This document shows, one piece after another, positions 45,592 through 57,705 of a DNA stretch of 64,000 nt (positions within the stretch are counted from its first letter, which is position 1; every line of letters begins with the position of its first letter). The DNA comes from Micromussa lordhowensis. Lineage: Eukaryota > Cnidaria > Anthozoa > Scleractinia > Lobophylliidae. Position numbers and translations under genes: made by a program. The notes beneath the pieces are model-generated. The model was not told the origin of the DNA, searched no databases, and was given only the letters and a program-made list of their open reading frames with translations. The DNA lies in the NCBI GenBank assembly GCA_964020085.1, contig OZ026595.1, positions 19,070,153 through 19,134,152 of the forward strand, read 5' to 3'.

Positions 45592-48500
45592 ATGGTAAGT
45601 TCATTATCATCAGAATTCTTAGTTTTTTGGACCCACATATTTAAGGGTAATTTTTGCAGGGTCTGCTTGCGCTGCTGCGAAAGTTGAAGTCAAATAGTGG
45701 CAAAGACCTGAAGCTTCTTTTCCTTGGTTTGGACAATGCTGGGAAAACGACGATTTTGAAACATCTAGCTTCGGAAGAGATCCAGAACATCACACCAACA
45801 CAGGTATTTGATATAGCTGTCGTTCGAAAATGCGAAGACCGGTGCTCTAACCGTGCATTTGCTATTTTTCAGGGATTTAACATTAAATCCGTTGTATCAG
45901 ATGGATTCAGATTAAATGTGTGGGATATCGGAGGTGAGTTTTATTGTGCCGAAATTCACAGATTGTTTCTACATGACCGATCTTTATTAGTTCTGACGAG
46001 AAATGCGTTACTTTTACAATTACAATGCCTTTTACAATTATCTTCATTCTCAAGTATTCAAAGATGGTTTTTTGTTGTTTTGTTTTCTTAGGGCAGAGAT
46101 CAATCCGGCCGTATTGGAGAAATTATTTTGAGCAAGTCGAGGCGCTGGTAAGTGTTTTCAATTATGACCACTTTTAGATAACAAAGTTTTGTAATCTCTA
46201 AAGAATAAAAACTATAGAAAACCCACATCAAGTCCAATGAATTTGTTATGGAAAATGTCTCAACGATTATGGTTACGTTAAAATAGTTTTTCGATTAATT
46301 CGTATCCTCACATGTTGCTCATCTTTGCAGGTATATGTTATTGATAGCACAGATCGCAAGAGATTAGAAGAAACTGGTGTGGTAAGTGTTAAATATCAAC
46401 CTTCTTTTTACTCGGGGAGGTGAACGAGGTAACCTACTTATGAACATCATCAATTAAAGTTACTTTATGCTAATCAATAAGTTACTAACACATGTCAAAG
46501 TGTACATGTACAGTGTATAAACAGTCAACTGTTATATTACAGTGCAAACAAATGACCCAATGACCCTTACGCCCTGGTCAAATGGGGTATGAGAGTGGAT
46601 GATAGTTGATGACAGTTGTAGCAAATGCTTCCGTTTGACCAGCAACTATCATTCACTTTGAGCCTGGAACTAGAGGCTTTTTGTAACTTTGCTTGCGTGA
46701 CTGCTGGTGAACTGCCAGTGAATTTCTTTTGGCTGTTTGACTAGTTGAATGATAGTTGATGATAGTTATGGGAGAATCAAATATAATCGGCTATCATGTG
46801 CAGTTTGACTATGTCAAAGTGAGAGTACCTGACATAGTAATTGATTTTAGATTTATTTGGTACAACCTGACAGAGGCTACTTTTTGTTCTTCAGGAATTT
46901 GAAGAGCTGCTATGCGAGGAAAAACTGTGTGGTGTGCCTGTACTTGTTTTTGCAAATAAACAGGATCTTTTACAGGCTCTACCACCTGATCAGGTGAAAA
47001 AAGTTTTGCATACTCTCTTGACTGATTGTTTGACTCTTTTCACTGCCCCGTTTTTTCAAGTGTTCATTAAGATCATGCATGTGCTTCAACTTTTTCACAT
47101 GACTAGTGAAATCTGGGGAGTTCCAAATCCCCTGAGGGGGTAGGTATATATAATGGTAATAGGACTGAGTGGAGTCCAATTTGGTCTGTAATCATACAAG
47201 TAATTAACAAAATCGGACGACCGGGAAGCGGGAGTCCGATTTGTTAATCACAAGTATGATTACAGCCTGAATTGGATGACAAGATGTCCTGTTACCAATT
47301 AATCAAAACTTTGACAAAATTCGAGAAAGGGACAAAGCATCGATTGAGCGCTGAACGATATTAAAACGTTGTTATGAATGCTGAAAAACCAAGCAGTTTA
47401 CTCGACAAAGTGCACCGAAACAGCGTGCGCAAAATGGCGTGTACTGTCCAATTACAAGCATGACGTGTGCAACTGTCCAATTAATGCTCAAATCAGGCTG
47501 CTGATATCCAATCACGTTCGAGAATTTTGTTATAGTTTTGATTAATCAGTGTATAGTTTGGGAACCCATAGCCAATGTTTTACAACTATGTCTCAAAGTC
47601 AGTGGGGTTGGGGGTTATAGGTTAATAGGCTACTTTGAATTGAATACATAAAATTTCAGCCTGGAAACAAGTGTTAAAGGACACAAAGAAAAGAAATGAA
47701 TGCACATGAGCATTCCTTTTTTTTTTGTTTGTGTCCTCCAGGAAATGTAGCGGCATAATGGATGCTTTTTGAAGTCTTGAATCTGGGTTGGAAATCAAAT
47801 TTTGGTTTGACCATTGCAAGAGGGAAAAATAACCCTTTGAAAGAGTTCTGCTTTGATCAGTTGAAGTCCATGTACAAAAAATGTCATTCTATACACATTT
47901 TGTCCCTCCCCACCCCTGTGCAATGTTGACAAAACACTTACATCTAACACAAGGTTGCATTTTACCATTTTCTATCATTGAAAGGGGGAATGGGTGTTCT
48001 GACACAGTAGTGTAAGGGCTTCCAAATTATCCCGCTCAACCCAACTTTTTAGTTTATTTAAGATGGCCACCAATAAAAGTTTGAGAAACGGTGATGTCAT
48101 GAAGACATCACAGGAGGGGCAGAGTGGGTCAAACCTTCGGATGGGGCAGGTGGATACGTACATGCACAGGGGCTGGTGTGGAGATCATGGTGACGTCATG
48201 AGGGGTTGAGGGAGTTTGTGGGGTTAAGGGGATTGTTGGGGTTGAGGGGGTTGGAGGGGGTAGGTACCCCCTCCTGGGGCGTGCATAAAAAGCCGAGATT
48301 GTGTTGGTTCATAGACTCATCAGTAGGGAAAACGTCCTCCCCCTCTATGGAATGACATCATGGTGGGGAAACCCTCCCTCTATGGGATGACGTCAGGAGA
48401 GGATACCCCCTCTTATGAGGCGGATGAGTGAAAAAAGACATTATAGTAAGCACTGGGTCTGCAAACATTGTTATTTAAGCTGGAATGAAAATCTTATTTT

Positions 48501-51500
48501 TTGGTTATTTTAATGCAATACGTGTGAAATAAAGTAGCTTGTTGAAGTGCTACCCTCCTAGCCTCAGTGGCTGGCAAAAAGGATAAGGGAAAGGTATAAA
48601 AGTCCACTGGCAAGATGGATCTTCATGCTCTTTCAGCCAAAGCAATACCAGCCATCAGAAGGAGGGCTTGGCCATTTTCTATTCTTGTGAAAATAGGTTG
48701 CCAGGAGGAGCCATAACAGTACAAGGCTCGACGAGAACATACACTGTCTCCAATATCATCTTGAAAATAGGTGGTGCATCCTGTGATATTTTGGACAACC
48801 ATGTGGTCATTCCACTCAAGGTGGGTCCCACAATTTGCATGCTGCCTGGTACATGAAAACGTGGGTGGTAGGTCTTGCTTGTACCCATTCCACTTTGCAG
48901 GTTGGCTTCTGACCAAGGTAAAGGGGGTGTGGTACTTGTCTTGGGTGCCGGCTCCCCTGCTTTAATGGAGGGTGGCGGTCGAGGGTGCGTCTTTTCTATA
49001 TTGCCTTCGTAGTGGAAGCTCTTCTGACAAATATGACAAGTGTAGGTAGATGTTATTTCATACTTCTTATCAGGATGTTTAATCTCCTGTGGTGTTTCCT
49101 TTGGTGGTCTTTTCTGTAAAACTGTTTGCTACATACTTGATAGGAAAAGCCGGCAGATTGTTGATGAGTGGACTCTCGGTGCCTCTTCAGACTTACCACA
49201 AATGCTGCACAAATGCGTCTCTGGTTCTGAGAAGTGAATGGCCCTTTTTTTAGTCTAGTGATGATATCTTGGCGGTTATCCCCCCCCCCCCTCCCCACTT
49301 ATTGGATGACATTGGATTCTTTTAGTTATATACATAATGGTAACCCTTGCAAGATCAAAAAAGGTGACATTTTGAATTGTCACATCCCTCTTGAGAGTAA
49401 ACTTCAGTATAATTTCCACGGAAAAAAGTACAACTCTTTCCTCAGCATTGAGACACACTTTATCATAAAACTCTCCAAGTAGACAACCTACCATGATGTG
49501 CCACTGCACTAGACTTGATGTTCTCATTTGTAAAGCAATTGTCGTTTCACCTCCACCTTTGCATGCTTACACCCCCTGCTTAGGTAATTTTTTTATGGTT
49601 TTATTTACATTTCACCTCCACCTTTATACGCTTGCGCCCGCTGCTTGCGTAATTTTTTTCAATGTTTTATTGACATTTCACCTCCACCTTTACCTGCTTT
49701 GCACCCCCCTGCTTGCATAATTTTTTTCAGTATTTTATTGACGTTTCACCTCCACCTTTACATGCTTGCGCCCTCTGCTTACGTAATTTTTCTCGTTGCT
49801 TTATTCGCATTTCACTCCTACCTTTACACGCTTACACCTCCTGCTTGATCATTTTTCTTATGGTTTTCTGGCCGTTTCACCTCCACCTTTACACTCTTCA
49901 CCCCCTGGTTACATCATTTTTCTCATGGTTTTATTGGCGTTTCACCTCCACCATTACATGCTTGTGCTCCCTGCTTATGTCACTTTTCTCGTGGTTTTAA
50001 TGGCATCTCACCTCCACATTTACATGCTTGTGCTTTTTCTCGATGTATTATTGGTGTTTCACCTCCACCTTCACCTTTAACATGCTTGTACTCCCTGCTT
50101 AGGTCATTTTTTGCGTGTGCTACCCGCCACCCAAGGACTGAAGGCGGGCTCAAGTCAGTCCTTAGTAGTCATTTCCTTTCGACTTGATGTAAAATGACAA
50201 AACATGTCCTTCTCTTTAATTAAACAAGCTCTTGCAGGAAAAGAAATTCCAGGAGAAGCGCCTTTGTTAAAAGCTCTGACCACCATGCTCACTGCTCCTT
50301 AGTGTTTCATGAGGGAGCAAATGCTAACACGGATTACTGTCTGGCAGGACATGTGAGATGCCAGTGAAGGATTCTGGTTCGACTTCATTCACAAGTCTGA
50401 CCGTTTATGGAAGAAAATATGCAGATCTATGGAACTGGTTGAAAACAAGGCCTGCTACAGTGATTCCATGACCTATGAAGTCATAGATTCAGCCTGGTGC
50501 AACCGTGACACATTGGTTTTGAGAATGTCTTTTACGGTTTAGAACAATCCACAAAGCAGGGTGATTAACAGTTGCTTGAACATGAGGACGTGCTGTCTTT
50601 GCTCCGTGAATACCCACTGTTTATGGCATCTATAGCGCTCCCATGGAAGCGCATTTTGCATGATTTCCGTGTGAAATGAAATGATACACAGTAAAAGGCG
50701 GTTTTTCCACTTGATAATTGAAAATCACTTCAGGATGTAACTCATCCACCTTTTATCCATTGCATACATGGCTTAATTTATCTGCTGAATTTATCTGGCG
50801 GTGTTCCCCCAAACCTGCCTCCATAACCAGTCTTTCATTCATGATCTTGGTCATCATGTTCTAAGTTAATCTACATTGTATTTGTCATTGAGGGGCTTAA
50901 CAGTGCACCTGTGAGAATATAAAAACTGAATGAGTCCTGATGAGTCTATGAACCAAAAAACATGACCGCTTTTTATGCACACCCCTCAGGAGGAGGTGGC
51001 TTCCCCCTCCAACCCCCTCAACCCCTTCATGACATCACCAGGAGTCCCCCATGACATCACCACAAACTCCACACCACCCCCTCCCCTGTGCACACACCTA
51101 CCCACCTGCCCTATCCAAGGGTTTGGCCCACTCTCCCCAACTGTGACATCATCTTGACGTCACCGTGACGTCAACATTTCTTGGTTATGATTTCATGTTT
51201 TTGCACGTTCTAGCACCCATGGTTGTAATAGTTGGTTCTAACCAACAAACCAGTTCTACTCAAGTTCTTCTCTAGTCAGTGGATTTTTCTAGATAATTAT
51301 GTTGTTGTATTGGAAAAAGGAATATGATGCACTTGGTTTTATCAGAAAAATGTTGATCTTTTTTACACCTGTTGATCTGATTGGTCAGTATTATTTTTCT
51401 TTAAAAAAAGCCATGAACTTTATCATCGATATTGAATATATATATTTATTTAATTTATTAATTATTTTTAACTAAATACAGATTGCAGATAGTTTAATGT

Positions 51501-52959
51501 TAGAAAGGATAAAAGACAGGAGCTGGTTCATTCAGGCTTGCTCAGGAAAAACTGGAGAGGGCTTAGAGGTAAGAGTTTTTTTCATTAAAAGCCTGAATTA
51601 TCTGCAGAGCAAAGCGTGTGAAAAAGGGTTTTCTTGCACACTGCTGGATGGTACATGTATCTGGTAGGTAATGGAGACAAAGCTTTGCCTAAACTCCCAA
51701 ACTCTAAACAGCCAATTATTAAGCAAAGCTTAAACTGGTATAAGGAACATTGTGGTATAAATTGGGATTTACACTTCGCCTATGGTTCCAACTATTATCT
51801 GTGATCAGACTCTATTGCTTTGGTACATTTACAAGCGAGTTTATGAATGACACAGAGGAGGTGATGGCTTAGAAACTAGAGCCTGCACAAAAGCCATTGG
51901 ATTTTGAGGAACGTTGTCATTGGTCAGAAATGACAGCTGTAATTAATTTTCCAAACACAAAGACAACCAAGCCAAAACAAATCAATAGAACCCGGACATT
52001 ATCCACCCCAATGGTATACAGGACAAAAAAGGTTTATGCCACGCCCCAGAATGTCTAATGTTAGCAATGCGATGAGTTGACACCTAATTGTTTCTGCACC
52101 GGGGGCGGAATTTGAAATCCAATGGCTTTCTTGTAGGCTCTTAACCCACCACCAGCTCATCTTCTGGCTTCAATTTTCTCGTGTGATTTTGTCTCTTGTG
52201 GCTTTACTACTCTCGCCCCCAAGCCTGCTCGCAGAAGAAAGACTCTTGAGACAAAGTATAGCCCAGGAATAACAACATTGATGGCTGGTAGATCGATTCC
52301 CAGGCTGGGTTAAACATTGGTTAGCTGTTTATTTTTTCTGATTGTCAACATATTTCTTGATTTCTACTTTAAGCAGTTCTTGCATTTTAAAGTTGTGATA
52401 TTTGATTCTGTAAAAGAAAAGACTTGTTCAAGCAAACGTTTTGAATTTCACAGTGCTGCTCTACACTTCTCTAAATCATTATTCATGTGACCTATTTGCA
52501 TGTTGAGGTGCGGTGGCCTCATGGTTAGTGCACTTAACTCCAAATTGAGCGGTCCGGGTTCGAGTCTTAGCCGGAGACATTGTGCTCTGTTCTTGGGCAA
52601 GAAATGTAATAGTTTTCCTGTGGGAGTAGCATGCATGTATGATGCCAGCAGTGTAGCCATGCTAATGCTTGCTGGATGACGTCTAAATGAGGTCTTTGTG
52701 AGCTCCAGCTCATCGATAAAGCGCTGGCTTTGTCATAGAAGTGTTGGTATACATGTTCGTGTTACTATGTCATTTTCCTAGTCCATCACATTGTCTTTTA
52801 AGTTGTTTATGAGCCCCAACTCTATGAATCTGTGTACTTACTGTAAGGATGCCTCTAAAGGTTATTTTTTGCTGTATCGTATGTGTAATTTTTGTCTCTT
52901 TTTTCTTTTTATTTCAGTTGGGGATGCAATGGGTAATAAAAAATATTTCAAAGAAATGA
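45592..52959 (+). CDS. ARL3: ARL3, ADP-ribosylation-factor-like GTPase
   Basis: Small GTPase that releases lipidated cargo from UNC119 and PDE6D at the primary cilium, with RP2 as GAP and ARL13B as exchange factor in other animals. Eight coding exons: 45592-45594, 45660-45803, 45873-45933, 46092-46147, 46331-46381, 46895-46993, 51482-51568, 52918-52959; 180 residues. The first exon holds only the ATG. Motifs sit at the same numbers as in human ARL3: P-loop GLDNAGKT 24-31, switch I Thr48 in [12 protein letters not shown], switch II WDIGGQ 66-71, NKQD 126-129, then CSGKTGEG. The amphipathic start [12 protein letters not shown] is the usual ARL3 helix. Intron 6 (4.5 kb) holds a transposon and a minisatellite. 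A candidate AATAAA lies far downstream at 54099. Confidence 0.95.
47155..47296. repeat. Inverted repeat, 142 bp
   Basis: GGTCTGTAATCATACAAGTA and ACAAAATCGGAC on the left pair with GTCCGATTTGT and TACTTGTGATT-like CAAGTATGATTACAGCC on the right; the loop contains GGAAGCGGGA. The family probably extends to about 47545 (repeated CTGTCCAATTA). Located in ARL3 intron 6. Confidence 0.75.
48660..49240 (-). pseudogene. Fossil C2H2 zinc-finger plus P-loop-like gene inside the TIR element
   Basis: Minus-strand readings in changing frames give three C2H2 finger remnants: [28 protein letters not shown] and [21 protein letters not shown] Pro-rich linker ([20 protein letters not shown]) leads to [20 protein letters not shown], which looks like a Walker A motif (GPTxSGKT) with Met in place of the key lysine (about 48803-48829). 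[11 protein letters not shown] closes it. Order zinc fingers then ATPase suggests a transposon-encoded protein. Frameshifts and stops make it non-functional. Confidence 0.55.
49545..50115 (+). repeat. Minisatellite, nine units of about 65 bp
   Basis: The phrase TTTCACCTCCACCTTTACAT recurs with starts near 49545, 49610, 49676, 49744, 49810, 49875, 49940, 50006 and 50057, i.e. periods 65-68 and one short unit of 51. Each unit ends CTGCTTACGTAATTTTT-like then a GGTTTTATTG segment. Because 66 is a multiple of three, several overlapping frames stay open across it; they are not genes. Confidence 0.9.
50520..50690 (+). pseudogene. Second fossil coding segment in the TIR element
   Basis: The plus-strand frame reads [12 protein letters not shown], a stop, then [20 protein letters not shown] and [16 protein letters not shown] before a stop. 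The composition is protein-like. I do not recognise the family. It is opposite in direction to the zinc-finger segment. Confidence 0.35.
52500..52745 (+). mobile_element. tRNA-derived SINE, truncated
   Basis: The head GCGGTGGCCTCATGGTTAGT with box B GGTCCGGGTTCGAGTC is followed by GGAGACATTGTGCTCTGTTC and TTGGGCAAGAAA. This is a widespread anthozoan SINE family (from memory). The body differs from the usual form after TTGGGCAAG. It lies 170 bases before the last ARL3 exon. Confidence 0.7.
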
Positions 52960-54840
52960 TTGTCGTAGCATAGCCTGAACTAGAAATTATTTGTCTGCAG
53001 CCCATTTACAACACTTGTAAACATTCAATTTTCATTTCAGTGCATCTAGCATACAGCCACATTATTTACATTAGCACATGCACTATCTATTCACTCATTA
53101 GCACAGTAGTGCTGGAAGTTCTCGTAAGAGTGTACCAGGCAAAATTAATGCCAGAGACAAAGGAAGGTCTAATCACTGAGTGTTAATAATTATTACTCAC
53201 GATATAGAAAGTAGCACAGTCCATCCTTGCAGTCTGATTTAATTTCTGAGAGTTAAACATGTGTGAGGTACATGTAGCAAGAAAACTGCTGATGGGAAAC
53301 AATTTTTCATTATTATTAATTCAGAGTTAATATTATTGATAAGCTTCACATAAATCTTATTTGGCAGATTAGTCTTATTTTTCAAGACATTCTACAACAA
53401 ATACTGTAGCCATCTCTTGAGAGAAAGGGAGATACGCTAGCAGTACCAGATAACTGGAAAAAAAATTAATACAGTGTTAACTCTAGTTAAAAGCTATCAC
53501 CTTAACAGTAAAAAAGCAGAATCTAAAATTCATTGCTGCTGTCATCTTTGTGGAATAGTTAGTAGAACAATTTGAAAGTTCTATGTGACAGTATAGTCTT
53601 CAGTATGTGTGTTGGGAAATGACAACTCTTCATCATTTTGTACATATTTCTTTTGGTGTGACATGCTCTCTAATTGAATTTGTTGCAAAATACATAAGAG
53701 AAATTAGAAATTGATCACCTGGTAGCTACTGTTGCTGCTGAAAGGGTTTATATCACTCATTCCCAAGTGAAGCAATACTTGTGCAGTGAGGTATGAACAA
53801 GTGCCCATTTTGGGAAATCTTTGGCAAATCTCTTCAAGGCACTAACCAAAGAAAACTGAGAGTACTTGAGAGTCTTCCAGAAATTGTCAATCCACCATCA
53901 GAGATAGCGCAATCAGTTGTTTTGTAGCTTCCTCATAAAAACTCCTTGTTTCATTGATTGTATGGAGAAGAGTGGAGAACATTTCCATACATTCAAGAAA
54001 AGCTTGTAATAATATTTAGTGTAGATTATGTTTCTTCCAAGTTTCATTGTAACCGTTTCACTTGTTCAAGTCTTTTTGAGAGCCTTGTTCGGTTGGTCAA
54101 TAAAAATAGAGATAAAATTGTCTAACTTTACGGATTGATTATTCCTAACCTGAGTTCAAGAAGTGTATAATTTTAAAGGAAGGAATAATAATTTAAATTT
54201 ATTTTAAATGATGTATTGAATTTTCGTTTTTGCTGTCTTTGTGTATGTTAGCACTCGTTGGTCCCTTCATTAGCATATTAAATAGAAATTTAATGAAAAT
54301 TCATCATAGTTGGATGCACTCAATTAATTTACATCCTCATACCAGAGGCCACACTCTTTGGGTAGCTTGCAAGAATCGCTATTCTTGGTGGCTGACCAAA
54401 AGGACTACAGTAGTAATGTAAATGATGAGTGATGTACACTAACAGTGTAGTAACTATGTCAAATTTGAGTGGAACACACTGAAAACTAAACAACACAAGT
54501 CCTTTTGACAACTGCCCAATTGACAGATTAGTGTGGCTGCCTGGCAACTTTCAAATATGACTATTTAGGAACTAAATGTTGCATGCCTAAGTTATGGTTA
54601 ATAGTCTAGTTTCCAGTTGACCTAACCCTCGCTTCACTTGAGGGAAATAAATAAGTGACCATAACCAAAGGTCGACTTGTGGCAAGTCTAAAGCATAAGC
54701 TGAATCAATACACAGAGCTGTCAATTGTTCCTGCTCTCATGGGTATTTGGGAATATTTTACTTCAGATCAAGACTAATTCTTTACATATGCATCCTTAGT
54801 CTTTTTATTTAGCGGTCTTGGTTGACTTAGAGCTGGACTA
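52960..54840. other. Region downstream of ARL3
   Basis: Possibly a long ARL3 3' UTR up to an AATAAA at 54099, then intergenic sequence. No coding segment or clear element was recognised. Confidence 0.45.
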
Positions 54841-54847
54841 TTTGAAT

Positions 54848-54898
54848 CTTGTTCCCAGATCTCACTCTGTCTTGGCCTTGGGAGATCTGGGTTTAAGA
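54848..54898. repeat. Short inverted repeat CCCAGATCTC
   Basis: CCCAGATCTC and GAGATCTGGG are perfect inverted arms around a 25-base loop, similar to a common coral repeat (from memory). Confidence 0.6.
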
Positions 54899-55999
54899 CT
54901 AGTATAATTAAAATAATAAATGTTATTTCAGGTAAATTTTGAAATGTGAAATGTAAACGGTAATCACCAAAGTTCACCCTGTGATTAAATTGCAATCTGG
55001 TATAAATTTTTGCATGAAAACACCATTTTTGCTTTGATCTTCAGTTCTGTCCTCATGTAAACATTGAAAATCTGTCATTTGTTTCATAAAAATGTACAAT
55101 TTTTGAAAGTCCTCTTGTGGAGTTTTCAAATGTGGGTATTTTTTGTCCGCATTTGGATGGCAAAAACAAAGGGTTTTAAAAATAACTAATGATGTACAAT
55201 CACTGTTGCCAGTAGCATTTTTTGGCTTTATATGTGGACAAAAAAAAACAGCACTAGAGGTCAAACAGATCAAGAACTTTAAAATGTCTCCATATAAACT
55301 AATTCTGCATATGACAACTTGGCAATTGGATTCTGGGAACTTGAATGTACAGTGTAGTAATACTCAGTGTCCATTTCTTTTCTTGTAACAATATTTTATA
55401 ACTAGTAGCACTGGGGATGAAAGTGGTTTAGATGTAGTTATTTGTAATATATGTTACTTTTTCTGACCAAGTTATAAGTTAATGAAGGTAATGTTATTAT
55501 TTTTAAACTTGGCTATTAAAAATTAATGTTTGCTTAGTTGTTGCTTATTAAAACATAACCATTTTGAACATGTTTGTCAGCATCGTGCATCAGGACAAAA
55601 CTGTACAGTACTCCCACAGAATACTAGCCATGCCTCAGTAACACCCGTCGGTAATCACTAACCCCACTGGTGAAAATACTTGAATGGACTTCTTCCTCAG
55701 ATATTTGTCTCTGCACATCTTGAATATGAGGAAACAAGCTTTGATTTAATTGTTCCAAAAAAATGTTTCAAAGCACCGGTTTAATACAGTTTTTCTGACA
55801 GTGATGTTCCAGATGTATTACTGAAAAGTTCAACCTCCCATAAGCATTAATTGGGATCAGAAAGTATCCAGTTAGAAGAAGTACCAGCCTCAATTTCCAG
55901 CCTTTTGTGAGGCTATGCGGCCTGTCCCACACTGATTGCAGTAAGGTAACAACCAGACTCCCAACACTGCCGGAAGTCTAGCCTAGAGTGGTTTAAAAT

Positions 56000-56660
56000 T
56001 TAAAGTGTTTGTGGTCACTGAGTAATCTCAAACCCAGATCTCCTAGTCACTTTTCAGCATTAAACAGAGCAAGATTTGGGTACAAGGTGAGTTGCTGAGA
56101 CCATTAAGAAGTGTCCCTTCATAAGGATGTCTGCCTGGGCAAAGTATAAAGTGTTTGTGGTCACTTAGTAAATTATCTTGAATCCAGATCTCCCGTGGCA
56201 CTTTTCAGCATTAAACAGAGTGATCATCATTTGGCTGTGTGACCGTGCAATGCAGTTCCAGTTAAAGACTCACATTTCACCCTTGCTCACCATAGAGTCT
56301 CCAGTAGCTCAGCGGTTAGAGCATCCGGCTCGATCACAGAGGGTCATGGGTTCAAATCCCATGTGGAACTTGGTTTTTTTCTGAGTTGATGTTATTTCTA
56401 CATTTAATATTCCCTATAATACTCACTTTGGATATCTAGGTACAACATAAAATGATGAGATCATGAGGAAGTGTCCCTTTACAAAGGGGTGTCTGCCTGG
56501 GCAAAGATAAAATAACCTTGAGCCCAGATCTCCAATAACACTTTTCAGCATCAAACTGAGATCTGCCTACAAGATAAGTTGCTGAGACTATGAGGAAGTG
56601 TCTGCCTAAGCAAAGGTTTAAAGTGTGGTCACTGAGGAATCTCAAACCCACATATTCCAT
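56000..56660. repeat. Degenerate tandem repeat interrupted by a SINE
   Basis: Segments with AAACCCAGATCTCC, CACTTTTCAGCATTAAAC, GTTGCTGAGACCAT and GTCTGCCTGGGCAAAG recur in this order at roughly 56020-56140, 56150-56225, 56450-56565 and 56575-56655, i.e. units of about 120 bases. The array is split between 56225 and 56450 by a tRNA-like repeat. Confidence 0.65.
56295..56400 (+). mobile_element. tRNA-derived SINE head
   Basis: The A box TAGCTCAGCGGTTAGAGCAT and B box GGGTTCAAATCCC are tRNA-like, and a GG(T)7 tract follows. The acceptor halves do not pair well and the family is repetitive in corals (from memory), so this is a SINE rather than a working tRNA gene. Confidence 0.65.
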
Positions 56661-57285
56661 GCCACCTCTTAACTTGCAGTGGTATTGATTTACCTGGTAG
56701 GTTTTTTGGGGGTAGGATAAAAGCCCAAACCCTGGCTAGGAAAATTCAAGGTTAAACCAGACTTGAATGTCATCAAAAAATACTCAACAAGCTCTACGGG
56801 ACAGGAAATAATTTTGAAATTCACTTGCTCACTAAATTTCAAGTTTCACTTATCCTCAGTCAAATTATATTACCAGCCAATATGGTGATCGGAGGATGAA
56901 TGCAAACAAAGTATGCTTGGATTTTAAATAAATTTGTGCTTTCGCTGCCTTGTTTCACTCATCTTTTAATCTTTAGTTATGAAATAGTTTTACACTGGAA
57001 AATATCATTTTTTCAAGCTGACAATTTCATTCAGACTGGCAAGACTATTAAAGCAAAGTTGTATTTTTAACACTGCAAGAGCAAACTTTACTTGCCACAC
57101 AGAATGACCTGGATATTTCTTCCTGTCCTGCTCTACCTGGAAAATTCCATACATATGTAGTTCTACAGAAATTGTTAATCTTGGTTACAAATTATTTGTA
57201 TCCAAACAACAACCAGTCATCAGTATGCAATAATTATTTTTCAATTTTAATGAATGATTTAATGAAGTCAACTTTATAGACAAAA

Positions 57286-57567
57286 CGAAAGAAACTGTGA
57301 TGCTGCGTCGGTGGGAGTATTACAAGATATTTGGTTTTATCAACTGGGTTGATAATGTGCAGGGCTGTCAACAAGGGCCGTACCCGTAACACCTGTTACG
57401 GCTGAGCATGTTTGATGAGCCCTTGATGTTACGGGTGAACTGGCCTATAGTTGATACAATTCACCCACAAAGTAATAAGTTTGCTATGGGTGTGAAGATC
57501 AAGGCTACAGGTGAATATAAACTTAATTACAGCCCTGATGTGAATTGTCCACCGTAAAGAGATTCGG

Positions 57568-57598
<31 letters not shown>

Positions 57599-57705
57599 GG
57601 AGCGATTCGCTCTGACGAAGGGCAAACGCCCTAGGGTCAGCTTCCGAATCTCTTTACGGTGGACAGTTCACATTATCAACCCAGTTGATAAAACCAAATT
57701 ATCTT
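57286..57705. mobile_element. Foldback repeat with 15-bp target-site duplication, copy 2
   Basis: The 15-base direct repeat ACTTTATAGACAAAA occurs at 57271-57285 and 57706-57720, exactly at the edges. The inside matches the copy at 30023-30281: GAAACTGTGATGCTGCGTCG, TTGATAATGTG, GTAAAGAGATTCGGAAGCTG and its complement, CCCAGTTGATAAAACCAAAT. This copy is longer because a second element (57360-57537) has landed inside it. Confidence 0.85.
57360..57537. mobile_element. 178-bp MITE nested inside the foldback repeat
   Basis: Ends CAGGGCTGT and ACAGCCCTG are inverted. The host sequence ATGTG is duplicated on both sides (57355-57359 and 57538-57542), and the uninterrupted host text is seen in the copy at 30 kb. 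No coding capacity. Confidence 0.85.

Larger units (their letters stand above)
48091..51172. mobile_element. 3.1-kb element with about 235-bp terminal inverted repeats
   Basis: The left block 48091-48323 and the reverse complement of 50938-51172 share, in order, AGTGGG-CAAACC, GGGCAGGTGG, GCACAGGGG, GGTGTGGAG, GGGGTTGAGGGGGTTGGAGG, GTGCATAAAAAG and GGTTCATAGACTCATCAG. Between them are fossil coding segments (48660-49240 and about 50520-50690) and a minisatellite. Large terminal repeats with zinc-finger and P-loop remnants recall large DNA transposons, but the superfamily is unknown to me. It is inactive: the frames are broken. It lies in ARL3 intron 6. Target duplications were not identified. 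Confidence 0.7.

Noticed and set aside
46570..46810. Repeated ATGATAGTTGATGA motifs suggesting a TIR element in ARL3 intron 5
   Set aside because: Copies are direct and inverted without clear matching ends; boundaries could not be defined.
49493..50080. Several overlapping plus-strand open frames of 67-95 residues
   Set aside because: They are translations of the 65-66-bp minisatellite; the period keeps frames open and the peptides are the same repeated HLHLY-like text.
56295..56370. Possible tRNA gene
   Set aside because: The acceptor stem does not pair and the 3' side runs into a repeat tail with a T tract; judged SINE.
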